The notes under the pieces were generated by a model. That model ran no database searches. It had not been told where the DNA came from and was given only the letters and a program-made list of their open reading frames with translations. Positions 40,495 through 49,226 of a DNA stretch of 51,865 bases are shown here, one piece after another; the stretch's first letter is position 1, and every line of letters starts with the position of its first letter. The position numbers and the translations under genes are program-made. Source of the stretch: Planctomycetota bacterium (GTDB taxonomy: Bacteria > Planctomycetota > GCA-002687715 > DRQF01); the NCBI GenBank assembly GCA_020639295.1, contig JACKGY010000016.1, forward strand, positions 1 to 51,865, read 5' to 3'.

Positions 40495-40498
<4 letters not shown>
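37679..40498 (+). CDS. Large P-loop NTPase with ACT-like N-terminal region, coupled to a channel gene
   Basis: The protein has 939 residues. The N-terminal half has two stretches with an ACT/ferredoxin-like strand-helix-strand pattern: LLRAAFTIPSEPGMLAKLL (about 69-87) and VAEFEVVTPTRGLEHL (about 307-325). The opening LPDELADRLGIEDKTHLYAV resembles a short DNA- or ligand-binding module. The NTPase part has Walker A IGGHRSGKTSTLAM (K527), a Lys-rich insert of about 40 residues (KKVKKAKKDKSDEDRG), Walker B FLPIIIIDELGE (D728, E729), and WLVASTQSV as a sensor-like strand. The C-terminal GGSPYLLQVCCAHLYDDATD is typical of STAND/AAA winged regions. The start at 37679 has GGAGA 5 bases upstream. 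Its stop overlaps the channel gene start (GTGA). It may sense a signal and gate the channel, as in anti-phage or stress systems, but no defence genes are nearby. Confidence 0.8.
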
Positions 40499-41115
<617 letters not shown>

Positions 41116-41120
41116 CCGGT

Positions 41121-41144
41121 GGCGCCGGCGGCGGTGGCGGCGCC
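41121..41144. terminator. Hairpin between the channel gene and the convergent GT2 gene
   Basis: GGCGCCG and CGGCGCC form a 7-bp stem around a 10-base loop in the 34-base gap between two convergent 3' ends. Confidence 0.45.
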
Positions 41145-41149
41145 GAGGC

Positions 41150-42151
41150 TCAGATGCCCTTGCGCATCAGGCGGTCGAAGGGGGCCCAGAGGCCGCGCTT
41201 CTTCTGGCGGTCGGATGTGGGGCCGAGGAACTGGGCGAGGTTCTGGCTGAAGGCGAAGTAGGGGATCTTCAGGGTCCAGAGCAGCTTGGCCCCGAGGCCG
41301 CTCTGCTCGTCGTCCCAGACCACGCGGTGGAGGTGGCGGGCCAGGTTGCCGCTGTACTCGAGGATGCGGTGCCAGTCGTCCGCCAGACGCAGGCCGGTCA
41401 GGTTGTGGATGTTCTGGTGGTCGAGGTAGGCCCGGCGGAACTCGTACCAGATCGAGTTGTCGTGGGAATGCTCGACCGCGCAGCGCGGGTCCATGACCAC
41501 CTTGTGCCCGGCGAGGATCGCGCTCTTGCACCAGGTGATGTCCTCGCCGAACTGCCTGCGCACGAAGGGCAGATCGACCAGCAGCTCGCGGCGGACGGCC
41601 GAGCAGACGTTGTCGAAGGCGATCGTGCGCCAGCGCTCGAGGGGCGTCATCAGCTCGAAGGCCATGCGGTCGGGGATGCGCTTCACCTGCGGCTCGCCCT
41701 GGCCGGAGACCCAGCCCTTCAGGCGATCGCGGAGGAAGGGGCCGCAACCGGCGTGGGGGATCTGGTGGCAGTAGGCGCCGGCGACCTCGGGGTCGTCGAA
41801 GTTCGACACGAAGGTGCGCATCCAGTCCCGCCCGTGGGGGACCGCGTCCTGGACCAGGAGGATCACGATCTCGCCCCGGCACTCGGCGGCGCCGCGGTTG
41901 CGGGTCAGGCCGTGATTGAACTCGGTGTTGGGGATCCGGAGGACCCGCACCGGGTGGCGGCCCAGGATCTCGAGGGTCTCGTCCCGGGAGCCCGAGTCGA
42001 TGGCCACCACCTCGAAGGCGAAATCCACCTCCTGGGCATAGACCGCTTCGAGCACCCGGGCGAAGAGGGAGCCCCCGTTGTAGGTCGGGATGAAGACCGA
42101 GACCCGAGGCTTCGCCTCCGCCACGGCGGCGTCGCCCTCAGATGCCGTCAC
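41150..42151 (-). CDS. Family 2 glycosyltransferase
   Basis: This is a 333-residue soluble GT2 enzyme with VSVFIPTYNGGSLFARVLEA, VVAIDSGSRDETLEILGRHP, TRNRGAAECRGEIVILLVQD and GAYCHQIPHA. FGEDITWCKSAILAGHKVVM with EHSHDNS completes the catalytic part. The HNFGLTRN-like FNHGLTRNRGA is typical of rhamnosyltransferase-type GT2s. The start is GTG and overlaps the upstream GT4 gene by 14 bases, so the two are co-translated. It probably adds one sugar in surface glycan synthesis; donor and acceptor are not known. Confidence 0.88.
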   Translation of the reverse strand: MTASEGDAAVAEAKPRVSVFIPTYNGGSLFARVLEAVYAQEVDFAFEVVAIDSGSRDETLEILGRHPVRVLRIPNTEFNHGLTRNRGAAECRGEIVILLVQDAVPHGRDWMRTFVSNFDDPEVAGAYCHQIPHAGCGPFLRDRLKGWVSGQGEPQVKRIPDRMAFELMTPLERWRTIAFDNVCSAVRRELLVDLPFVRRQFGEDITWCKSAILAGHKVVMDPRCAVEHSHDNSIWYEFRRAYLDHQNIHNLTGLRLADDWHRILEYSGNLARHLHRVVWDDEQSGLGAKLLWTLKIPYFAFSQNLAQFLGPTSDRQKKRGLWAPFDRLMRKGI

Positions 42152-44537
42152 CGAAACCGCCCTCGGGCGGCTGGGTCGGCTTCACGGTCGGCTGCGAGCC
42201 GGTGCGATGGAAGGGGGCGCGCTCCGGCTTCTGCTTCGGGGGCGCCTCCGAACTCTCCGGCAGCTGCCAGGCGCCGCCGCCTTCCCAGACGAAGTCACCG
42301 TCCTGGTGGCAGAGGGGCTTGGGCTCCGGCTTCGGTTCGGCCTTGGGCGGGGTCGGCCGGGCGCTCGGCGCGGCCTCGCCGCGGCCCTCGTCGCGCCGGG
42401 GGCGGCGATCCTCGGTCTCGGACCGCCGCCGGGGGCGCTCGTCACGGCCCCCCTCGCGCGGCTCCCGATCGCGGCGCGGCCGGCGCTCGTCGTCCTCCCG
42501 CCGCTCGCGCGGCCCGCGCTCCCGCCGGTATTCGTCCTGGCCCTCGGCCCGCGGTCGCCGTTCGCCGTCCTCGCGCTGGTCGCGGGGTCCACGCTCCCGC
42601 CGGTAGTCGTCGTCGCCCTCGGCCCGCGGCGGGCGCTCGTCACCCTCCTCGCGGCGGCGACGGCCCCGCTCTCGACGCGGCCTGCGGTCACCACCGTCGC
42701 CGGCGGCGCCGCGGTACTCGCGCGGCTCGCGCGGCTCGCGGCCCGGGCGGTCGTCCGTGGTCTCGGTCTCGGCCTCCGGTTCGGGACGCCGACGGCTCCG
42801 GGGCACGCGCTCCTCCTCTTCGAGATGGGTCACGGCGACCATCTCGTCCAGCTTCCGCACCTGCTCGGGGAAGAGATCCTGGTCGAGCTTGTAGAGGGCT
42901 TCCTCGCGCGCCCGGGCCTCGGCCTCGGGGGTCAACGAGGCCACCATGCGCGCGCTGGAATCCTCGGCCTCGGCCGGAATGGTCGCCGCCGGGCGGGGCG
43001 CCTGGGCCCGGGCCTCGGGCTCGACCGGCCTGGTCGCCGCCGAGCTGCCGAAGTCGACCGTGAGCCGCACCTCGGCCGCCTCGTCGCTGGGCCCGTAGTC
43101 GAGGACGAAGGAGACGCGGGTCTGGGCGCCGCGTTCGACCGCCGAGCTGACCCGGACGTCGCCGCTGCCGACCTTCTCGATCGAGACCTTGATGTCCTTC
43201 TTGTCGTCGCCGCGGCCCGCCTGGGCCGGCTTCTGCTCGGGGAATGAGGAGGGCTTCACGTCGATCAGGTTCCTTCGCTGCTCGGCGATCGCGATCGCCT
43301 CGTCGTAGATCTTCAGGTAGTCGGCGGCATTGCGCTCGATCGTCTTCACCGACTCACGGTGGCTGGCGCAGCGCCGACGAAGCTCGGGGTCCCGGATCAG
43401 CCGGTCGAGGCACCGGGACAGGGCCTCGGCATCACCGACCGGGAACAGGAGGCCGGCCTCGACGTCCTGGAGGGCCTCGCGCATGGCGCCGAGGTCCGAG
43501 GCCACGACCGGAATTCCGGCCAGCATGCCCTCGCGAATGGTGAGCGAGAAGGTCTCCCACCACAAGGACGGCACCACCAGAATGTCCAGTCGGGTCAGGA
43601 TTTCGGCCAGGGCCTCGGGCTCGTAGCGGCCCTTGAACTGCACCCGCGGACCGGCGAGGGCGCGCAGCTCGGCGCCATAGCCGGCCTCCTCGTGCCAGGA
43701 TCGGACCTCGCCCCAGATCTCGAGGTCGAGGTCCTCGTGGTCGAGGCGCTCGAAGGCGCGGATCAGCACGTCGACCCCCTTGGTCGGGATCACGCTGCCG
43801 ATGTAGCCGATCGTCCGGACCCGGCCGGGGACGGTGGCGCGGGGCGGGATCCGCTCGTGGACCAGGCCGTGCCCCAGGGCCCGGATCTTGCCGGGCGAGA
43901 TGTGGCCGTCCTCGATCATCCGCTCGCGGTGGAAGCGCGAGGGGGTGAGGATCAGATCGCAGAGCCGGAAACCGGCCCGGGTCTGGGCATCCCAGAGATC
44001 GAGGGCTTCCTCGTGACCCTCTCCGGGACGCCGCTCCTCGAGCCAGCCCGGCCAGAGATGGTGCAGGCAGTTCTGGCAGCGGTCGCGATCGATCAGCTCG
44101 CAGAGTCCACCCTCGTGGGGGAGGCGCTGGCCCCGCGGGCAGACGGTCCAGAAGTCGTGCAGGGAGTAGACCACCGGATAGCCCCGGGCCTTGGCGGCCT
44201 CGATGATCGTCGTGCTCAACCCGGTCAGGTGGTGGATGTGGACGACGTCGGGCCGGAAGTGCTCGAGGACCTGGATGAAGGCCTCGTGCGCGGCGCGGTG
44301 GCGGTAGGTCGACTCGAAGCCGACGTAGTCCTCGTAGAGGTTGTTGAAGCGGACGATCCCCAGGCCGTCGCGGACCTCGGTGAACAGCTCTCCCTGTGCC
44401 CGGTCCGGGTCGCCGGCGCGACAGAAGATGCGCAGCTCGTGGTCCGGCGCCAGCGCCCGGGCGATGTCCTGGACGTGAAGTTCCGTGCCGCCCCAGGACT
44501 CGGGCGGGAAGGTGTGCAGGACGAACAGGATTCTCAT
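42138..44537 (-). CDS. Family 4 glycosyltransferase fused to a long Arg/Glu-rich repetitive tail
   Basis: The protein has 799 residues. Residues 1-420 form a complete GT4 enzyme: ILFVLHTFPPESWGGTELHV, YSLHDFWTVCPRGQRL with a Cys cluster (C133, C146, C154, C157), IGYIGSVIPTKGVDVLIRAF, FKGRYEPEALAEILTRLDIL and PSLWWETFSLTIREGMLAGI with the E-x7-E motif. Residues 430-550 may be a small beta-domain (KVSIEKVGSGDVRVSSAVER). Beyond that is a highly charged, Arg/Asp/Glu/Pro-rich tail of about 230 residues, with two adjacent 25-residue repeats (RAEGxDxYRRERGPRxxRED). The end is Pro/Lys-rich. GT4 enzymes normally stop near residue 420, so the tail is an unusual extension, perhaps for RNA, membrane or partner binding. 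The nearest relative in the window is the divergent GT4 at 44734. Confidence 0.85.
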   Translation of the reverse strand: MRILFVLHTFPPESWGGTELHVQDIARALAPDHELRIFCRAGDPDRAQGELFTEVRDGLGIVRFNNLYEDYVGFESTYRHRAAHEAFIQVLEHFRPDVVHIHHLTGLSTTIIEAAKARGYPVVYSLHDFWTVCPRGQRLPHEGGLCELIDRDRCQNCLHHLWPGWLEERRPGEGHEEALDLWDAQTRAGFRLCDLILTPSRFHRERMIEDGHISPGKIRALGHGLVHERIPPRATVPGRVRTIGYIGSVIPTKGVDVLIRAFERLDHEDLDLEIWGEVRSWHEEAGYGAELRALAGPRVQFKGRYEPEALAEILTRLDILVVPSLWWETFSLTIREGMLAGIPVVASDLGAMREALQDVEAGLLFPVGDAEALSRCLDRLIRDPELRRRCASHRESVKTIERNAADYLKIYDEAIAIAEQRRNLIDVKPSSFPEQKPAQAGRGDDKKDIKVSIEKVGSGDVRVSSAVERGAQTRVSFVLDYGPSDEAAEVRLTVDFGSSAATRPVEPEARAQAPRPAATIPAEAEDSSARMVASLTPEAEARAREEALYKLDQDLFPEQVRKLDEMVAVTHLEEEERVPRSRRRPEPEAETETTDDRPGREPREPREYRGAAGDGGDRRPRRERGRRRREEGDERPPRAEGDDDYRRERGPRDQREDGERRPRAEGQDEYRRERGPRERREDDERRPRRDREPREGGRDERPRRRSETEDRRPRRDEGRGEAAPSARPTPPKAEPKPEPKPLCHQDGDFVWEGGGAWQLPESSEAPPKQKPERAPFHRTGSQPTVKPTQPPEGGFGDGI
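42477..42626 (-). repeat. Two tandem 75-base direct repeats in the GT4 tail
   Basis: Two abutting in-frame 75-base units (42552-42626 and 42477-42551) encode RAEGDDDYRRERGPRDQRED and RAEGQDEYRRERGPRERRED, each followed by five more residues (GERRP and DERRP). Further degenerate copies lie on both sides. Confidence 0.8.
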
Positions 44538-44733
44538 GGCGCGTCCGGCCCTCGGGGCCGGCCTCTCCCACATCGGACCTTCATGCTACGCCCGGCGTCG
44601 AGGGCGGGGAAGGGAGCCCGGTCGTGGGGACCGCATGATTATCCGGTCGCTTCCGGGCGGTCGCGGTGTCGAAAAGCGCGGGGGAAGCTGTTAATCAGGG
44701 CCTCAGCCACGGCCCTTGGACGGATCGATTGCC

Positions 44734-46173
44734 ATGCGGATCCTGCACGTCACGCACGAGTTCCCTCCCTACGAGTTCGCGGGTACCGCGATCTACACCT
44801 ACAACATCGTCAAGGCCCTCGCGGGCCGGCACGAGCTGTTCGTGTTCTCGCGGCTCGAGGACAAGAACGTCCCCGCCTACAAGATCATCGACGAGGATCG
44901 CAACGGCTATCACGTCCGGTTGATCAGCCGGCCGGAGCTGAGCTGGGCGCCTTTCGAGAACTCCTACACCGATGCCCGGGCCGAGAAGGCCTTCACCGAT
45001 TACCTCGACGAGGTGCAGCCGGACGTCGTCCACTTCCAGCACATGCTGGGCCTGTCCTACACCTGCGTCCAGGAGGTGAAGAAGCGCAAGATCGCCTGCA
45101 TCTTCACGCTGCACGACTTCTGGACCATGTGCCCCATGGGCCAGCGCATGTGCTACACCGATCGCGCGCTCTGCGACGAGATCGACTTCAACAAGTGCGG
45201 ACCCTGCGTCTTCGGTCCCAACTGGACCTGGGAAGGCGACGCCAACGATGCCGGCGAGTCGGCGCCGATGACCTTCCAGCGGCGCTACGACCAGCGCTTC
45301 GCCATGACCCCCGGGCTGTTCGCGCGCCGGCCGCGCGCGCTCGCCCACGCCACGATGAAGAGCATCGGTCACTTCCTCGGTTTCGACGACCGGAGCGAGG
45401 CGGGCGAGGGCGAGTCGAACCATCCCTTCGCGGTCCGCTTCCGGCGGATGCGCAAGGCCCTCGAGCACTGCGATCTCCTGATCACCCCGTCGGCCTTCCT
45501 GCGCGACGAGTTCATCCGCCTGTTCGGCGTGCCGGCCGACCGCATCATCCACTCGCTCAACGGCATGACCTTCGACCACGTGGTCGCCCATCCGAAGAGC
45601 AGCTCGGACATCATCCGCTTCGGCTTCGTCGGCTCGATCATCCCCACCAAGGGCGTCCACGTCCTGATCGAGGCCGCCAAGAAGCTGCATGGACGCGACG
45701 GCTTCCGGGTCGACGTCTACGGCGCGCCCAACCGCTGGACCGTCGCCTACGAGAAGGAACTCCACGAGTCGGCCGAGGGTTTCGACAAGATCGTCTTCCA
45801 CGGTCGCTTCGACAACAAGAAGATCGGTCGCGTGCTCAGCAACGTCGACGTCCTCGTCGTGCCCTCGATCTGGTACGAGAACGCGCCGCTCACCCTGAAC
45901 GAGGCGGCCATGACCCGCACCCCGGTCCTGGCCTCGGATCGCGGCGGCATGCTGGAGTTCGTCCGCGACAATCGCTACGGCCGGAACTTCCGGCTCGGCG
46001 ACCCCGACGATCTCGCCCGCGAGATGGAACGCCTGCTCGACGACCCGGCCCAGATCCCCAGCCTGGCCGGCAACGAGGTCTACATCAAGCCGGTCGACGT
46101 CAACGCCGACGAGCTCGAGGGCTACTACCAGGACCTCCTGGCCGGTCGGCCAATCCGGCCGGCGGCGCGCTGA
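44734..46173 (+). CDS. Family 4 glycosyltransferase
   Basis: This is a 479-residue GT4 enzyme. Core motifs are MRILHVTHEFPPYEFAGTAI, VVHFQHMLGLSYTCVQEVKK, FTLHDFWTMCPMGQRMCYTD and a Cys cluster ending NKCGPC. RFGFVGSIIPTKGVHVLIEA, FHGRFDNKKIGRVLSNVDVL and PSIWYENAPLTLNEAAMTRT follow (E-x7-E). It is clearly related to the GT4 across the divergent promoter region (shared LHDFWTxCPxGQR and GSxIPTKGV), but has no C-terminal tail. I prefer the ATG at 44734 over an in-frame TTG six codons earlier. The pair probably assembles one glycan. Confidence 0.9.
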   Translation: MRILHVTHEFPPYEFAGTAIYTYNIVKALAGRHELFVFSRLEDKNVPAYKIIDEDRNGYHVRLISRPELSWAPFENSYTDARAEKAFTDYLDEVQPDVVHFQHMLGLSYTCVQEVKKRKIACIFTLHDFWTMCPMGQRMCYTDRALCDEIDFNKCGPCVFGPNWTWEGDANDAGESAPMTFQRRYDQRFAMTPGLFARRPRALAHATMKSIGHFLGFDDRSEAGEGESNHPFAVRFRRMRKALEHCDLLITPSAFLRDEFIRLFGVPADRIIHSLNGMTFDHVVAHPKSSSDIIRFGFVGSIIPTKGVHVLIEAAKKLHGRDGFRVDVYGAPNRWTVAYEKELHESAEGFDKIVFHGRFDNKKIGRVLSNVDVLVVPSIWYENAPLTLNEAAMTRTPVLASDRGGMLEFVRDNRYGRNFRLGDPDDLAREMERLLDDPAQIPSLAGNEVYIKPVDVNADELEGYYQDLLAGRPIRPAAR

Positions 46174-46268
46174 GCCCGCGGATCGGGGCCACTCCGGAGC
46201 GCGATCGCGAATCTCTTCCCTCTCCCGGTCCGGCTTGCTTCAATGGGCGGCGTCGACCGGGAGACGGA

Positions 46269-47501
46269 ATGATCCGACTGAACGTCATCAGGAACGGGGA
46301 GAGCGTGCCCCACATCTTCCAGGGCGCGACCGTCCTGATCGGCCGCTCCCGTGGTTGCGATCTCAGCCTCCGTGAGGAAGGCGGGATCTCGCGGCAGCAC
46401 TGCCGGCTCACGCTCGGCGACGAGGGCATCCGCCTCGAGGATCTGAAGAGCACCAACGGCATCGTGGTCAACGACCGCCCCTCCTACGGCGGCCCGCTCG
46501 AGGTGGGCGACGAGATCCGTCTCGGCGCGGTGACCATCGAGCTGGTCTCCTTCGGGCCCGACGAAGCCGAGCCGGTCCAGGTGCGGCCCTGCTCCCGCTG
46601 TGGTCAGCTGGTGCCGATCGACCGTCCGGAATGCCCGCGCTGTGATCGCCGCATCAGCCTGCCCAAGCTCAAGAAGCTGGATCGTCGCCAGCTCCCCGGC
46701 TACCTCCTCAAGCGCCGGCTCGGTGCCGGCGGCATGGGCGTGGTCTTCGAGGCCGAGCGCCAGGAGGACGGCCAGACCTGCGCGATCAAGATCCTCAAGC
46801 CCCATCTGGCCCGCAACCCGGCCTACCTGATGCGCTTCGTCGAGGAGACCCGCGTGCTGACCATGCTGCGCCACCCGCAGATCGTGCAGATCTACGGCCG
46901 GGGCGCGGAGGGCGACCTCAGCTTCATCGACATGGAGTACGTGGCCGGCGAGAGCGTTCGCCACCTGATCCGCGCCGATGGCCGTCTGGCCGAGCGGCGC
47001 GCCTTGCAGGTGGTCTGGGAGATGGTCGGCGCGCTCGACTTCGCCGCCAAGCAGAAGGTCATCCACGGCGACGTGAAGCCCTCGAACTTCCTCCTGGACG
47101 ATCGCGGCGGCGTCAAGCTCTGCGACTTCGGCCTCTCGAGGCTGTTCAACTTCACCAATCCGGCGCTGCCCGGCTTCGCCGCCGGGTCGTCCACCCGCAA
47201 GGGAACCGCGGCCTACGCCGCGCCCGAACGCTTCCTGGCCGACTCCCAGCCGACGATCGTCGCCGACATCTACAGCATGGGCGTGAGCCTCTACCAGATG
47301 CTCACCGGGGAGCTTCCCTTCGGCACCAATGCCGTCGCCCGCAAGGCGAAGAACCGGACCGACATCCCGCGCCTGGACGACCTCGGCGCCGACGTCCGGC
47401 CGGCGACCGCGATGCTGGTGGAGCGCATGCTGGCGCCGACGCCGGACGATCGCTACCAGTCCTACCGCGAGCTGCAGGACGATCTCGCGGTGCTGATCTG
47501 A
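46269..47501 (+). CDS. FHA-zinc ribbon-Ser/Thr kinase with HGD in place of HRD
   Basis: This is a 410-residue cytoplasmic protein. Residues 20-92 are an FHA phosphothreonine-binding domain (VLIGRSRGCDL, ISRQHCRL, LKSTNGIVVN). A zinc ribbon follows with C108, C111, C122 and C125. The kinase domain begins at about 144: LLKRRLGAGGMGVVFEAERQ, K174, IHGDVKPSN (G267 where most kinases have Arg; catalytic D268) and CDFGLSRLF (D286). YAAPERFL closes the activation segment. The missing Arg makes it a non-RD kinase, so activation-loop phosphorylation may not be needed. No membrane segment is present. FHA-kinase proteins usually bind phosphorylated partners, including themselves. It stands between the GT4 and the small-export gene. 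Confidence 0.9.
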   Translation: MIRLNVIRNGESVPHIFQGATVLIGRSRGCDLSLREEGGISRQHCRLTLGDEGIRLEDLKSTNGIVVNDRPSYGGPLEVGDEIRLGAVTIELVSFGPDEAEPVQVRPCSRCGQLVPIDRPECPRCDRRISLPKLKKLDRRQLPGYLLKRRLGAGGMGVVFEAERQEDGQTCAIKILKPHLARNPAYLMRFVEETRVLTMLRHPQIVQIYGRGAEGDLSFIDMEYVAGESVRHLIRADGRLAERRALQVVWEMVGALDFAAKQKVIHGDVKPSNFLLDDRGGVKLCDFGLSRLFNFTNPALPGFAAGSSTRKGTAAYAAPERFLADSQPTIVADIYSMGVSLYQMLTGELPFGTNAVARKAKNRTDIPRLDDLGADVRPATAMLVERMLAPTPDDRYQSYRELQDDLAVLI

Positions 47502-47543
47502 AGGCGCCGTCGGCCGGCGTCGCTCGCGTTGATCGGCCGCCGA

Positions 47544-47559
47544 CCGATGGTATCATCGG
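47544..47559. promoter_or_regulatory. Short inverted repeat with a TATCAT box before the export gene
   Basis: CCGATG-GTAT-CATCGG overlaps TATCAT, a possible -10 box 44 bases before the chosen ATG. The overlap of a palindrome and a -10 box would suit repression. It is weak evidence on its own. Confidence 0.3.
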
Positions 47560-47600
47560 CCTCGCCAGTCAATCGCGCGACCCCCGGCGTCGGACCGAGC

Positions 47601-48323
47601 ATGGCCTCCGAACGAGACCCCGAAGCATCATCCCGGACCGAAGGCCTGGCGGAGGAACGAGGTCGACCCGCGGCCGTCATCCTGCCGCTGGCCCTCAGCG
47701 TGTCCATCGTCACGCTTTTCCTCTTCTTCGAGGGGCCGGATGCCGCGGTGGAGCTCGTGCTCTCCGCCCTGGCCACCGCCACCGTCCTGGGCAAGTTCGC
47801 GGTGCTGCGTGGCCTGGAGAGTTCGGGGCTGCTCGACTCACCCTACAAGATGGCGCTGCTGATCATCTACCTGGACGTGTTGATCGCCACCATCGCCATC
47901 TTCAACATCCGCCTGCTCCACAAGATCCCGCGCTTCGGCGCCAAGATCGCCGCGCTCCAGTCCGGCGGTGAGCGCATCCTCGAGCGCAACCCCTGGATGC
48001 GCAAGGCGACCTTCCTCGGCATCATCGCCTTCGTCATGTTCCCGCTCTCCGGGACCGGCGCCATCGGCGGCGCCCTCTTCGGGCGGCTGCTCGGACTCTC
48101 GCGCGCCCGCACCATGGCCGGCATCAGCATCGGTGCCGTGCTGGGCGCCTTCATGATGGCGGCCCTGGCCGACCTGTTCCGCGATCAGATGAAGAGTCTG
48201 AGCCACAGCGGCGTCCTGCTCTGGGCCGGCCTCGCCTTCGTCGGCGGCGTGCTCTACTGGCTCTGGCGTCGGGCCAAGGCGATGACCGGTGACCAGGACC
48301 AGGAGCCGCCCGCTCGGCCCTGA
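47601..48323 (+). CDS. Small multi-drug export family membrane protein
   Basis: This is a 240-residue protein with about five membrane helices and a charged, Ser/Glu-rich N-terminal 25 residues. FLGIIAFVMFPLSGTGAIGG, GALFGRLLGLSRARTMAGIS and IGAVLGAFMMAALADL fit the small multi-drug export family (PF06695, COG2426), whose members have a conserved P-x-S/G-T-G-A loop. The real substrate of this family is poorly known; the name comes from one early study. The start is not certain: several in-frame ATGs lie in the 70 bases upstream. Confidence 0.78.
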   Translation: MASERDPEASSRTEGLAEERGRPAAVILPLALSVSIVTLFLFFEGPDAAVELVLSALATATVLGKFAVLRGLESSGLLDSPYKMALLIIYLDVLIATIAIFNIRLLHKIPRFGAKIAALQSGGERILERNPWMRKATFLGIIAFVMFPLSGTGAIGGALFGRLLGLSRARTMAGISIGAVLGAFMMAALADLFRDQMKSLSHSGVLLWAGLAFVGGVLYWLWRRAKAMTGDQDQEPPARP

Positions 48324-48448
48324 GCCGGGGCCCCGTGGCCGGGACCGGGATCACCCGGGCGCGCGGGTCAATATGCATGAAGCGGGCGGCCCTCTCGATC
48401 CGATAAGTCTCTCGCGTCCACGGTCACCGTCTAGCCATCGAGAGTCGC

Positions 48449-49120
48449 ATGAACGCCCGCCGTCAGCACGGATTCACCCTGATCGAGCTCATGGTCGTCG
48501 TGAGCATCATCGCCGTCATCGCCGCCATGGCGATCCCGAATCTCCTCAGCGCCCGTCGTTCGGCCAACGAGGGCTCGGCGATCGCGGCCCTACGGACCCT
48601 GTCCTCGACCCAGGTGCAGTGCGTCGACCGGACCTTCATCGATGCCGACCTGGACGGTCGGGGCGAGCACGGCTTCTTCGGCGAACTCTCGGGCGCGGTT
48701 CCGGCCCGCAACAACCCGGGGGCGCCGATGGTGCCGCCGCTTCTGGCCGGCTCCTTCAAGACCGTCAACAACCCCGGCGTGATCACCCGGTCGGGCTACT
48801 ACTTCATGATCTACCTGCCGGACGTCAACGGGCAGGGACTGGGGGAGACCCCGGCGAACTACGGTCAGGTCGACGCCGACGAGGCCGAAGACACCTGGTG
48901 CGCCTACGCCTGGCCGGCCGAGGCCAACGGCGTCGGCAGCGTCTACTTCATCAACCAGGCCGGCGAGATCTTCCGCAGCGACAACACCACGCAAGGTTAC
49001 GGCGGCGCGGCGCTGATCCCGGCTCCCGACGCGGCCTTCGCGGTGGCCGGGAGCATCACCGGTCGGGTCATCCCCGGCCAGGCCGCCGTCGACGGCGGCA
49101 TCTGGACCGTCCTGAACTGA
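48449..49120 (+). CDS. Type IV prepilin-like protein
   Basis: This is a 223-residue pilin-type protein. The N-terminus MNARRQHG-FTLIELMVVVS has the prepilin peptidase site after Gly8, the conserved Glu5 of the mature form and a 20-residue hydrophobic helix ending in MAIPNLLSAR. The globular part has YYFMIYLPDVNGQG, TWCAYAWPAEANGVG and VYFINQAGEIFRSDNTT, as in planctomycete and deltaproteobacterial pseudopilins of the GspG/PilA type. It stands alone, so its secretion machinery is elsewhere. A GAGAG ribosome site precedes the ATG, and CCGATAAGT lies about 40 bases upstream. Confidence 0.92.
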   Translation: MNARRQHGFTLIELMVVVSIIAVIAAMAIPNLLSARRSANEGSAIAALRTLSSTQVQCVDRTFIDADLDGRGEHGFFGELSGAVPARNNPGAPMVPPLLAGSFKTVNNPGVITRSGYYFMIYLPDVNGQGLGETPANYGQVDADEAEDTWCAYAWPAEANGVGSVYFINQAGEIFRSDNTTQGYGGAALIPAPDAAFAVAGSITGRVIPGQAAVDGGIWTVLN

Positions 49121-49130
49121 CGCCGCGGCC

Positions 49131-49161
49131 GCGATCGCCGGGCGAAAAGCCGGCGAATCGC
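49131..49161 (+). terminator. Terminator-like hairpin after the prepilin gene
   Basis: GCGAT-CGCCGG pairs with CCGGCG-(A)-ATCGC around the loop GCGAAAAG, an 11-bp stem with one bulge, 11 bases past the stop. Confidence 0.55.
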
Positions 49162-49226
49162 TCTCGACTTCCATCTCGACTTCCTGCGAAGCTGTGAGAC
49201 CTTCACGCTTCGTCAGGGAGTCGGTC

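Noticed and set aside
42477..42626. CRISPR-like direct repeats
   Set aside because: The two 75-base units abut with no spacers, keep the reading frame and encode protein repeats.
43359..46268. Plus-strand frame continuous with the FHA-kinase gene
   Set aside because: It is antisense to the GT4 and out of frame with the second GT4. The FHA domain begins a few residues after the ATG at 46269.
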